This document shows positions 9,416 through 20,893 of a DNA stretch of 64,000 bases, piece by piece. Origin of the DNA: Pocillopora verrucosa (Eukaryota > Cnidaria > Anthozoa > Scleractinia > Pocilloporidae); contig NC_089313.1 of the NCBI RefSeq assembly GCF_036669915.1, positions 17,732,662-17,796,661 on the forward strand, written 5' to 3'. Position numbers and translations under genes: made by a program. Within the stretch, counting starts at the first letter, position 1. Every line of letters starts with the position of its first letter. Below the pieces are notes generated by a model. The model had not been told where the DNA came from. It searched no databases and saw only the letters and a list, made by a program, of their open reading frames with translations.

Positions 9416-12319
9416 TCATTCCACACGGGGTTTCTTAGCTTTTCCCAGTAGCTTTGTCATGGTACGTTCACAACGGGCAACTTTCCTTTTAAGAGCTTTT
9501 CTCTGTTTACTTAACCCTTGTTGCTCGGTTGTAAAGTCCTGAAACAAATTCTCGTTTTTGACAATCTCTCCCTTCACAAATTCTATCTCTTCTTGCAGCT
9601 GTTTGACTTTCTCCTTCTGTTGAGTAATATTTGATTCTGTTTCCCTTAACTGTGCAGCCAGTTTAGGAATAGTGCTCTCTACTTTGTCAAGCTTATTATT
9701 ATACTGCGCTATAACCACTTCCACCACGCCCTTTTTGCTGCACGCATCCAGTTCGAGCCCCTCGGTTATGAGGAACTCTAGGAAGGAGTTGTCTGTGATG
9801 CACTTCAAAATAGTACTTTTTTCATCTGAGGCCTCGTCATCAGCGTCCAATGGTTCAAAAGACTGGAAATGGACACTTTCAGTGCTGGCCGACGTTAAGG
9901 AAGTGGCGGAAATGGTGTGGTGCGTACGTACGCTGGTGTGATCAATGTTTCGTCGTGGGCTTAATACGGGCGTGTTCATTATGCCATAGGTGTACTCCTC
10001 CATGTATTCAGAAGACTCTGGGATTTGTTTCCGAGGGCGGTTGGGTAGATCCCGAGCTTTTGACTCACCAGTAACCTTGGCTTGGGAAGAATTAGCAGCC
10101 TGCTTACCGCGACTGGTCTCGAGGACTTTGGAAACAGAGGGTTGCTGCTTGGAGGCAACATCGTCTTGGCGGCTTATGCTAGTGAGAGTAACTGGAGACT
10201 GTAATGGGATTTGCTTGTCATGCACGTCCGGAGAGCCACTTTTTGACTCTGGAGAATCGTGTAACTCAATCGTGTTCTTATCAGATTGGTCATTTTTTTC
10301 TGCCTGTGTTGTCTGAGCTTCGGGTCTACAGGACCCCTCGGCCGCAGAGCTTTTCCCTAGACAAGGCCCACTATTACTTTTTTCGGGTACAGTAGCGCTG
10401 CATACAGCAACTTCCACAGAGCTTAAGGCTATCCGCTCTTCAGTGGGAGATGTGACAATAGCTACGTCCTTAGTAATGCTATTGGCGACTTTAGAATCAT
10501 CGGAAGAGAGTTTATGGGTGAAGGGTGCTTTTGGGTCAGACGGAGCATTATCTGTGCCGTTAGTACAAGTGTCCGACACCTCAGGGCGTTTTGATGCGGC
10601 GTGAAGTGCGTCCCCAGTTTCAGATGCGTTATTCCGCTCGGTATTTTCCTCCAAAGTCAAGTTCACGGTAGACTGGATAGTTTGAGAGGCGCACATGACT
10701 TCTGCTTCAACTGGCACATTTAATACACTCTCATAGGGGGAGATGATCTGATTGGACTTCTCAGAAAGGCTGTTGAACGAAGGGATATCCATCTGCGATA
10801 GTTTACCCAAGCTGCTATCAAACGAAACTGTCAGAAGATCGTGCCGTCTAACGTTTGAATTAATTGGAGCAGAAGTGTCTCCAAACACTGATCCAGCGTC
10901 AGTCTCCCGTGAAACAGTGATGGCTTCATCGGAACCATCGTCCTCTTCTTCGATAGTGTAGGTGATCTGTGGTACATTGCTATCAGAGATGACAATTGGA
11001 CGATCTCTGTTTGTGATCGCAGAAGGTCCCGAGTCCCTTGAGGTGCTGGGAGTTTGTGAGTCGTTGTCCGAAATGTCGGATTCTGAGCTGATTGTGATCA
11101 CACTCTCACCTTTGAATGAAATAAAACGATGGTGATTTAAACAAGCATTATTTTGAAATAGTTTTGATCCATATGAAGGCACCTGGCTTACCCCAAGAAA
11201 TGAAGAGAAGGCATTGAATAAAATCACTCTCGAGTGGTTGAGTCGTTTTGTGTTGAAATGAAATAAGAATGGCCGCTCTGATTGGTTGGAATATAGTGAG
11301 ATGACATAATCTTTCTTTGACTTCTTGTCTTTTGTTTTCTGAGTTTGTTAAAATTTTGTTCATGTTATATAACTAAGGATCATTACCAAATCGGCGCATC
11401 TATACGAAGTTATAACTTTTTTCCCTTAAAAAAAACATTTTTAAATTTCTTCGTTACTCTTACTTTTCGCTAAAAATTCCGGAAAAACTTGCGTCGCTCT
11501 CTTACGATTGCGTGCCAACGCGATGTCGGGGACAGTCTGGTTCTCTTTGTTGACTATGGACGGCACTTCACCAGGAAAGAAAATTTTCAGAATTTGTTTC
11601 ATGGTCTTAAAACCGTAGGCATAATCTCGCGCCAAGATGTGAAAAATCGTATCTCCTTCATTGTTCTGTGCATTTAAGCCCTCTAACGTTTCGGTTCTTG
11701 TGACCTGTCCAGCTTCTTCCATCTCTAACACCCGGTTCACCATACTACTCATACAGAATTGGTAAAACGTGGCACTTTTTCCAAGCCGGTCACTTTCTCG
11801 ATCATTCCAAACATTTTCAGCTACGGCATGAAAAACTGTATTTCCGTTGTTGTCTGGTACAAATATGATCTTGGGATCGCTGTCAGTCAAAGCGACCAAA
11901 ATTCGCTCAAACGCTTTCCTCCTGTTTTTAATGGGCCCTAAAGTTGATGCCACTTTCAAGCCTCTGGTCTGCAAGGAACCTGTTCTGTAAATGTACTCGA
12001 CAGCACCGTGCAAGGCGGTCTCACCGCAGGAGTTGAGAACGTGCGGATCAAAGCCGTCCTGTAGGAGTGCTTTCACCAGGCCTGCCTTGCCGAATGCAGA
12101 GGCAAGGTATAACAGGGGACATCTTAGGTCTTCTAAGGGATCAGGGACATTGCTATTGCGATCCCAGCTCCTGCCGTACGATTCAATGCATTCCTTCAGT
12201 AAGTCGGGAAGCTCGTCGGATTTTTGCGAACTATCCAAGCACAAAACGGTGACTAAGTCGTGATGTTCGACCTTACAGTTCTTGATACAGAATGGAGTGT
12301 GATACTTTTGAGAAACCAT
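9416..12319 (-). CDS. Ankyrin-repeat/coiled-coil protein with SIM-like motifs, two exons
   Basis: Exons 12319-11464 and 11109-9416 join in phase 1 (A|GT, Ser) through GTAAGAG and TTCAAAG to give 849 residues. Residues 1-285 repeat the plan of the + strand paralogue: YHTPFCIKNC then EHHDLVTVLC, RCPLLYLASAFGKAGLVKALL, GETALHGAVEYIYR, GNTVFHAVAEN and GDTIFHILARD. The second exon opens with two hydrophobic-acidic stretches, SVITISSESD and RPIVISDSN, which fit SUMO-interacting motifs. After them come ~400 residues of Ser/Thr-rich low complexity, the family block FLEFLITEGLELD, a ~120-residue coiled coil, and a basic KKPRVE end. Shared intron phase and matching blocks show homology to the + strand gene, although the middle has diverged. 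I cannot name an orthologue. A nuclear, SUMO-linked scaffold is inference. Confidence 0.85.
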
Positions 12320-12554
12320 CGCGCAGATTTGAGTGCTCTAGGATAAAAAGCGCACGCTAAAATAAAGCATTCGTCATTAAACGATTGATTACGTAGCGTA
12401 TCGTCGTTTCAATTAGACAGCACTTAATTGTTTAATTTAATGATTTGATCAATTAAAAGAAATAGCCTGACTTACTTGTAAAGAATCACAGCGATTTCCA
12501 GACAATATTTTCCAACTTTTAAAATTTGTAATGTAACATTTCACTCGCTTAGAC

Positions 12555-12720
12555 TTTCGAAATGAATGTGAATATATGTTCATTACTTCGCAATAATGAA
12601 CACTACTTGAGCAGTAGTGAAAATAAGGCCTGGGAAAGATTCAGGCCTGTATGGGATTTGAACCCATGACCTCTGCGATACCGGTGCAGTGCTCTACCAA
12701 CTGAGCTAACAAGCCAACCA
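12555..12720 (-). mobile_element. tRNA-derived SINE
   Basis: The - strand at 12715-12643 folds as a tRNA: acceptor GGCTTGT/ACAGGCC, box A-like TAGCTCAGTTGGTAGAGC, loop CCGGTAT, and box B GGGTTCAAATCCC. Position 33 is C instead of U and the anticodon stem has a mismatch, so it is tRNA-like rather than a working tRNA. Downstream on the - strand come a small hairpin (CAGGCCTGAAT...CAGGCCTTAT) and the tail CACTACTGCTCAAGTAGTG...TTCATTATTGCG. This head and tail arrangement is a SINE; I recall the same sequence as common in coral genomes. Confidence 0.75.
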
Positions 12721-13176
12721 TTATGTTTAAAACGAGCTTTCAGCGATGGATAAAGTTACTCATTCTTCTTTCTTCCAATCTTTTTTTGTGGTCGTTTTCA
12801 TCTCAGGTGAATCCCCATGCCCCAAGACTTCCGATTGGTTAACCGGTGCGCAAGGGTTAATGATTGCACTTGTAGACTCTTTCCAGTCTCCACTCCTATT
12901 TAGTCTAGCTGATTGTTCTTTTGATGGCGGGGATTTTGTTATCGTTGAAGTTCTCCAAATTAGCACTGAATTGTTAATACAACAATGATTCCAGAGATTG
13001 TGTTTAATCCACGGAGGACAACGTGTTGGTTAACAGGCCTTTGCTTTAGGTTTCACTGAGTTAAACGACTCGCAGAGTCATAGAACAACATTTATAAGGT
13101 CACGAAAATATTAAACAGTTCCCCCGGGCTATTGGCTCGACGTGTCCGTTTTGGGAAATTACTTGTTAGCGTGGAC
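12721..13176 (+). promoter_or_regulatory. Upstream region of the SVOP-like gene
   Basis: No exon seen. The last ~80 bases before ATG 13177 hold a GC-rich patch (CCCCCGGGCTATTGGCTCGACGTG near 13122) with an inverted CCAAT box (ATTGG). No TATA box was found close to the start. This is a plausible core promoter and 5' UTR, but no transcription start can be fixed from sequence. Confidence 0.35.
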
Positions 13177-16100
13177 ATGGCTGAAAACGGCGTTGAACTA
13201 GAATTGAAAGATGTTGCAGTAACGAGAAGCGAAAAGCTGAGCTCCCCGAGCACACAGCGTCCCAACTACGAGTCGCTGAAAGAACACAACGACAACAATG
13301 GTGAGCGATAAGTCAAAAATTCTGAGTTTACGTGCAACGAAGAGCTCATGGAATCATGGAGACCGCCTTCACTTTCTTTAGTGGTACATCTGAACTGGTT
13401 GATAAGGAAATTAGTAAACTGATTTTTTTGGACGCCGTCAAGGAAGAAATTAACGTTGTCATGATTTTGGTTAAATTATTGATGTATCTATATATATTCA
13501 TAACACGAGCCGTTTGGGGTTAAACGTTAGTCTAATAAGCTGTATATCTAATTACGTCAATGCAAGGTTGACAATTATAAAGTCAAATTTAGATTCCCAA
13601 CAGAATATCTGACCACATCAGAACATCTCTACTTGTTTTTAAGCTACATTGTTGAGTTTCATAACTGAGATTAATTATGCACTTGATGCACGACAGAGCA
13701 TTTTTGTTTGTTTGGTTGGTTTTCTTTTATGTGTGTGGCATTTTAGACCATTTTGGGATGTTTTCAACAAGCTTCATCTTCACTGTACTCCTCTTATTCA
13801 TTTTATCTTTAACGAGAGAGAGAGAGAGAGGATGTGCTCTAAATGATACATTAATACAACTTAACCCAAAACTCTTGATTTTATGGGGTGTCCCTCTGAA
13901 GTATATTTCAGATCTTAAGCATTTGGTCAAACAATAGATTCAATGAGCTCATGAGTAGCTCAGCTAGTGTGTCCTAAAACCTTGTTCATTTTGTTCCCTT
14001 CCTCTGAAAAACATCAACTTGAAATCAACAAAATTTACTTGGTCTGAGACAGGAAACCGCGGCAACAAATTATTTATGCTTCTATTCTGAATGCCATTCA
14101 CATATTTTATGAGGTCTTGCGTCGTTTTGGAGGGTAATGACATTCACTCATTAAGGTTCCTATCATGTACCTATTGATTGAGTGTCTGGATGAAAAAAAT
14201 ATTTGGCTTTATCTCTTTTTCAGAAAATGTGGAACAAACATTCACTTTGTCTGAAGCTGTGGAGACAATTGGAATGGGAAAATTCCAGATCTTACTTATT
14301 CTTATGGCTGGCTTTGTCAATGTAAGTTTGCATTTGTAGCCCTACATTTCTTGTTTCATTGAAGTGAGATTTCCTCTCAGGCTATAGAAAAATTTTTTTT
14401 GTTTTTTTTTTTTTTTAGAATGATATCAGTAAAAATAAGATTTTAGGAAACAGGTTTATCACAGATACTTACCATTAGTTTTAGAGGTTAGCTTTATGCA
14501 TGATTATATTTATATTGTTCAGTACATTATGTGGTGCACTTGCACAGTAGAGTTCTGTCTGTGACAGATTATTTGAGTAAGATTAATGGTGTGGTTCAAA
14601 TTTTACCTAATTTCAAAATTTCCCAAACTAGCTGAATTATGATAACATTTTACTTTATATATTAAGGTCTATCACTAAAGTCTTAGGCACCAGAAAACAA
14701 TGGTTGGAAACTTTCATGGAGGGAAAAATTTAACACAGGAGATTTAGTGAATACAATTATAGTTTTAGATGAAGTCTTTGGAAGTAATGTGTCATAAGAA
14801 GTAAAAGTAATGTGTGTTGTAGTGTAAATACTGTTTAGTTATGTTCATAATGAGTATATAATAATAGTTTTTAAAAAAAGTCAAAAAGTGAATCCTTTTT
14901 GTGGAATTCTCTAACTTTTAGATGTGCGATTCCTTGGAGCTATTGTTGCTTGCTGTTTTGAGTCCAACAATTCACTGTCTGTGGCATTTGTCATCATGGG
15001 AAGAGGCTTTCATTACTACAGTGAGTGTTTCAATATAATTATATTAAGAAGACTGTTAAGAATTATAAGGAATGTGCAACAGACAGTAAAGGGAAATGAT
15101 ATTTCGATCCCAGGAGTGAGAGGGATAAAATGAACTTTCTCTGTATTATTTCAATGTGCTAGTAATTAGAGCCATCAGTAATGTCCCCCTCTGTTAAGAA
15201 TTCTTTTGAAAATATCTTTGTTTAAATTGTCATAGTTTTTAATATTTGATTCATTTGCAAATTATTTTGTGTGGCAGTTATATTTCTCCAGTGTAATGCA
15301 AGATTACCTTAATACAAAAAAATGATTTTTGCAACTGTACTGTATAACAGATGGAACCAAAGCCAGACTCAAAGTATATTTCTCCTGAACAGATATATTC
15401 TTAAAATGTTGTTTTTTGATTTTGTACCAATAAAATAGTTCAGGGTTCCACACACCTGTGCTTTTCCACAATTTTGAACCTCTTTATTTTGCTTCTGTAG
15501 CTTTAACAGTTGTTTCTTCTTGTGATTGCAGATTGTTTTTGTTGGTATGTCTGTTGGCTGTCCTGTGTGGGGCTGGTTATCTGATAATTTAGGACGAAAA
15601 AGTGTAAGTTAACATGATTGGGTGACAATGTTGCAACATTGCAGCTTTGTAAATTAAGGATTAAACCTTTGAAATGATTTTCACTTTCAGATGATTATTA
15701 TAAGTGCAAGCTGGCTGTTCTATTTTGGTTTCATCAGTTCTTTTTCACCACACTACTTCTGGCTTGTTGCATTAAGATGCTTGGTGGGATTTGGAATTGG
15801 TGGTATACCAACAATGTAAGTAAAAATATAACAGGGTAATTTAGTGTTATCAACTAAGTTGAAAAATTAATGTAAATTGGCCACCGTAAAGACTTTTAAG
15901 GCTAGCCTTTGCCAATTGCTCTTAGAAAGGGCTAACACTCAAAACATCAGCCTTTAAACTCTTTACGGTGGCCAATTTACATTTTCAACTCAGTTGGTAA
16001 CAATAAATTACCCTGCTATACTCTCCCACTGATGCAGCACCTCAGTTTCTCTAGAAACTTACCCTCTTTAAGTAAAAGTATGTGTTATATCCAGTAAGTG

Positions 16101-19100
16101 AGAGATGATAAACTAAACAAAAGAGAACTGTCACATGAATGTAGAATTTGAATGATTTATGAAGGCCTGTTTTAATAACCATTCAAATCCAAGAAATGGC
16201 CCACTATTCCAAAGTTTATTGATTCAATTTAGAGTAGTGATCTATATAGGACCATTTAATGATTTGGAAGGTTGAAAACCAAGAATTGAAAGTCTGTTTC
16301 TCTCTGTATCCATAGGTACACACTTCTAATTGAATTTCTTCCCATCCATTTGAGGTCATACATTATCTTGTGCCTTGCTGTAAGTATTGTTTTTTACTAC
16401 ATGATACAAAGTGGAGTTGTCTGCTACCCTCAGCAAAGTATTTTGTAAGAACATCAAATTAAAAAGCAGTCTAACAAAGAAAAGACCTAAGATGTAATTG
16501 GAGATTCGCTTTAGGCTCTGAACTTTTTAAGGGTGATATACACTGTATTCACCTCCTTACTCTCTGTTAAGAGGTAACCACTTGTTACTCTCTTTTTGCT
16601 TCAGAAGGCAGCTATAAAGCAATGCCTTGCTACAACTTACTATTAAATTTTTGCCAGCCAACAAAAGCTTTTTAATAAGCTGCACCACTAGAGGTGAAAA
16701 GATCTGAATCCCCAAAGTAAAAAATAGGAAATTGGAGTACATAATAATGACATGGGAGTGAAAAAAAATTTTCACCTTTGAAATATAAGTTGCTTACTCA
16801 GAGTGTTTTTGTCTGTTTCCAGTTTTTCTGGGCACTTGGATCAACTTTTATGGTAGTTGTAGCACTTATTGTCATGCCCACACTTGGCTGGAGGTGGATG
16901 ACTGCTATTGCAACAGTCCCTGTTATTATATTCATTATTTTATGTAGGGTAAGTAAATTTTTTGAAAAGTTCCAAATGCTATATTTCACTTTCTATTCCT
17001 TGAAACAGCTGAGTCTGTTGTCACAGTTTATCTCTGTATATCCTAGATTTCACTTTAGATACTCCTTTCTGAGAGTCAGATATTCTCTCCAGATTTGTTC
17101 TTACTATGAAAACTTAAATTTATTCAAATTTTAAGCTACATGTACTAGTTTGAAATGTTGGTTTTACTGCATGAGTACTGATAGTTATTCAAAACAAAGC
17201 TGTCAGATAAAATGGTCTGTCGTAGAGTAAAAACATTGTGATTGGGAATATTGCATGATGAAACCACCCATGGTATAATTAATGAATTGTTAATTTTTAC
17301 AAAGTGATAACACATTTACAAGTTATGAAATAATTAACTGGAGATGTTTGTTTCTTCCCAGTGGTTGCCAGAATCACCTCGGTATCTGATTACTGCAGGT
17401 GAAAAAGAAAAAGGAATGGAGGTATTAGAGCGCATGGCCAGAATCAATGGCTCCAAGCTTCCACCAGGAACTCTTAAAATTGAAACACAGGTACATATTC
17501 TCCAGGAAGTATTAATCCAATTAGTGACTGGTTATATCCAACATGTTTTGATACTGATGATATTGCTTCCTTTTCCTTTACTTATGTTTTTCACTCTATT
17601 TGTTTTCAGACTGTTGAACGAGTGAAAATCCAAGTTCTTTTTAACTCAGAATATAGATTGACAACCCTTCTTCTCTGGCTAACTTTGTGAGTAAATCATT
17701 TTTTGTTTACTTGTTGTCAATGTTTAACAAGTCCCTTGTGGATCAGCTTGAAGGAAAGGCCAATCAAACATTTCACAAGTAAAATAAATTTTATTCATTT
17801 CTGGTCTTTTTTTTCTTCTGACAGTTTCACTTCTGGATTTTTGTACTATGGTGTTGTGTTGATGTCAGCCCAAGTTCTTCAGCAAGTCAGGCCAGATGAA
17901 AGTATTTGTGATCTAGGTTTGTTTCTTAAATGTGAAGATCAAGACAGAGAGTCTTAGGGGAATGATTCACAACATCTAGAGGTTCACTTGGTGTGACTCA
18001 GAGATGAAATAACTACTATAAGTATATACCACACAAGTGAATAGACTTAGTGTTTTTTGCTCATGCTGATTGGCTTGTTTGGAAGTGAATAACAAGTACT
18101 ATTCACCTCTGAGCAGTCATCATCAGACATCAATAGTTTTATTTCTGACCATTTCTCAGTATATTGACAGAAAGAAACTTTTTTTTTTGGTATCTGTGTG
18201 GCAAATAGTTGAACAATAATTCACCTCGATGTGGGTGAAAGTGGTGGATATTTACCTCACCACTTTGCAGCTCAAATGCAAAGTAGTAAATGATGCCCAA
18301 TTGGTTTTATTTGTGTTGTTGTTGTTTTTTTTCATGTGCATTTACCTCTTGCAGCTATTACCATCGTCAGATTAATGCAACAATATGTTTAACATATAAT
18401 ACAAGCAGACATTTTGCTCATTGCTTCTAGTGATGTACTTTATGTTAAACCATAAAGTATTGTTAGAATGGATAGCTAAAAATCATGCAACCTCAAAGAC
18501 AAGGTTGTCAACAGTGCTATCATTTTGTTGTTGTATTAATCTTCAGAATTTTTTCCTTCTTAATTTCTGTTAGAGAGTTTGTCTACTGCTACTGCTGAAT
18601 GTGGCTGCCAACTTCTTACAGTCAATGATTATATGAATCTTCTTTGGACAACAGTTGCGGAGTATCCTGGTAAGTCCATAATATCCTTCTTCTCTCCACC
18701 CTCCCTACTGTTATAACATGAAAAGTCTACACAGTATTTCCTTACTACCTTGTGGTTACAATTTGGTACAACTGCTACTACTGAGTAACTAAGGGTTGTA
18801 ACCTTTTGACCACTGGAGTTGACATTTAAGGCAAGCTTTTACCAGTGACTCTGCTCTTACTCAAAAGGCCTATATTAATGAAGAATCCTTTTTTGTTTTA
18901 TGTTGAATAAGTTTGTCAAAGGTTTCTCTTTTTCTCTCTTTGTCAGGGATATTGTTTACAATGCTCTTTATGGAGAGGCTTGGTAGAAAAAAAACTTTGG
19001 CTGTAGAGTTCTTTATAATAGCTGCATGCTTGGGACTCATGTTTATTTGCACAGGAAGGTAAGTGCTGTCAATACAGTTAACCCTTTAACACCCAAGATC

Positions 19101-20893
19101 TAATTGTTAATTCTACCCTGTAGCTGCTACACGTTTCCTTGTAAATTAGTAATGAGAACTTGGTGCTAGATCAAGATAGCAGCTTCTACCTGATAAGTTT
19201 GAATATTCTCATGACCTGTTTGTTGAAGAATGTATGGATATTGTAGGGAGAAGTTTTATGTTAATCACTTCTGGGAGTTAAAGGGTTAAAATGTACGATT
19301 ATGTAGAATGGTCCCAAGGACTCGTGTCAGTTTTGTAACAAATATGGTACTCCAGCAGTCGATTATAAGTGTATCCCAAGTCTTGGATTTCCTCATAGAG
19401 AAGGGGATGGACTGAAAATTGAATGCTATAAGTGTGATGATAAAAGCCAAGTATTTCAAAAAACAGCAACAATTAAGTGTGGAATTTGAAACTATGACCC
19501 AACCATTTCTTGCTCGTGTTATCAACCATTTGTGCTTTTATAAACACAATTGTAATGAACTTTTTCCCCTTCAACTGAACTTTTTTCCCTTCAACAGAAC
19601 TTTACTGCTGGTACTTTTATTCCTGGCTCGTGGGATGTCATTAGGTGTCTTCCAAGGGTTTTTCGTTTATGCCCCTGAGGTAAGGCTCTTGCATTAGTTA
19701 TATTTGCAGTTTGGAATTGTAATTTGCTACCAATTGTTGCGTATATTTAGTAATGAATAAGAACCAGTGCAGACAAACAGTGGAAAGATTTTAGACTTGG
19801 TTTACCATTTCTTGAGCTGCATGGTTTTTTCCCTTGGTTAAATTTTCCACATGGAATTTCTTTCTTTTGATGGAAATTCTTCCTTCAATTTTTTCTTCTC
19901 AAGGAAAAGTGTGGAGAGCTATTACATGAATACTTTTACGGGATAATTATTTTTTTTCCTTGTATGACATTTTTAGTGGAATTATCCACCCCCTGAGGGT
20001 GATCCTAAAGTTGCTGTTATTCCTTCAAAAAGATCATAGTGAAAAGAACAAAAGTTTTGAAATCCAGTCTTTAATGAGACACTTCATGTAAAATTTCTGC
20101 ACTGGTGTTTGCTCTTTGGTTTATTTTAGGTTTATCCCACAGTCATCCGATCATTAGGATTTGGCTTTTGTTCTACCTGGGCTCGTTTTGGAGGAATGTT
20201 AACACCTTACATAGCTCAGGTAGGAGACAGATTAGTGGAGCTGTCATACCCATTAGACCCTTCAGTTATAAACTGTTATTCAAGTCTTGTCCCTCACTGC
20301 CAGTTGTACAATGGCCTCCTGCGAATAATGTTGGTGCAAAGCTTGTTAGAGCAAGGGTACTTTACCTTCTACTTTTCCATGCCTGTCCTCTTCAGTCAGT
20401 TACTGCTAGATGATTACTCCACTCATTTTCACCCAGTTTCTTCCTTGAATAAGATGGAAAGAATGTGAGAATGAAGGAAAGGATCAACAGTTTAAGAAGC
20501 TTCTGATTGTCAAACAAATTTTCCTTGTCAGTATCATAAGATGTGTAACAAGAACAGTGTGATGAATATGAATTCTAATGTTTGAGTGTAATGGGTTAAA
20601 TGGTGATTTGAGTATTTTTTTTTCCTCCATGTTGGTGCTGCAGGTATTGCTGCGAGTGTCCTGGAACTTGTCTCTTGTTGTTTATATATCCTTAAGCCTG
20701 ATGTCTTTAGTTGCAACACTACTGCTTCCATATGAAACAAAGGGACGACCTATGCAGGTGAGTGCATCCAAATGCCTTCCAAGTTGTAAAAATGGTCGAG
20801 GTATTTCATGAGTTCTTTTAGTGCTTTACGAATTGATTTTACGTTGAAACTATCCTTTTTCGTTTTCTTTTTTTTTTCTTTTAGGAAATGTGA
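13177..20893 (+). CDS. SVOP-like: SVOP/SV2-related major facilitator transporter, 16 exons, complete
   Basis: Exons: 13177-13300, 14224-14321, 14922-15020, 15532-15603, 15691-15815, 16316-16379, 16823-16948, 17362-17490, 17610-17686, 17825-17916, 18574-18669, 18947-19058, 19598-19679, 20130-20219, 20644-20757 and 20885-20893. All have GT-AG borders and the phases join to 502 codons plus stop. The protein is a 12-helix MFS transporter of the SV2/SVOP branch. It shows an N-terminal FTLSEAVETIGMGKFQ, the loop signature GWLSDNLGRK (about 121-130), RCLVGFGIGGIP, GWRWMTAIATVP, WLPESPRYL (237-245), YMNLLWTTVAEYPG, MERLGRKKT and the C-terminal PYETKGRPMQ. Human SVOP (~548) and SVOPL (~492) are of similar length. 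Vertebrate SVOP sits on synaptic vesicles with an unsettled substrate, so the substrate here is unknown. The last exon codes only Glu-Met-stop; AATAAA follows at 20974-20979. I cannot separate SVOP from SVOPL. Confidence 0.93.
15826..16070 (+). mobile_element. Foldback element with GTAAATTGGCCACC core (intronic)
   Basis: Inside intron 5 of the transporter. TGTAAATTGGCCACCGTAAAG (about 15870) and its reverse complement CTTTACGGTGGCCAATTTACA (about 15960) are inverted arms flanking a short loop with AGGGCTAACACT. The outer ends AGGGTAATTTAGT and ATAAATTACCCT are also inverted, and a tail reads CTCCCACTGATGCAGCACC. Related copies lie at about 21000-21185, 39275-39465 and 56600-56775. Confidence 0.75.
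19078..19288 (+). mobile_element. MITE-like element, TTAACCC/GGGTTAA ends (subtype A, intronic)
   Basis: Bounded by TTAACCCTTTAACACCCAAG and GGAGTTAAAGGGTTAA in intron 12 of the transporter, about 211 bp. The interior shares GATCTAATTGTTAATTCT, TTGGTGCTAGATCAAGATA and TACCTGATAAGTTTG with the copies at 41058-41270 and, in reverse, 54473-54684. Confidence 0.75.
20455..20601 (-). mobile_element. Truncated TTAACCC-family MITE-like element (subtype B)
   Basis: In the penultimate intron region of the transporter. TTTTCCTTGTCAGTATCATAAG, GAACAGTGTGATGAATATG and the end GAGTGTAATGGGTTAA match the subtype B interior and right end, but the left terminal repeat is not clear. Degenerate copy. Confidence 0.5.

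Noticed and set aside
9672-12263. Several + strand open frames of 60-110 codons
   Set aside because: They are shadows of the two - strand exons of the ankyrin/coiled-coil gene, whose splice phase and family matches are clear.
12643-12715. Functional tRNA on the - strand (GGT anticodon, Thr)
   Set aside because: C instead of U at position 33, a mismatch in the anticodon stem, and an attached SINE tail show it is a tRNA-derived element.
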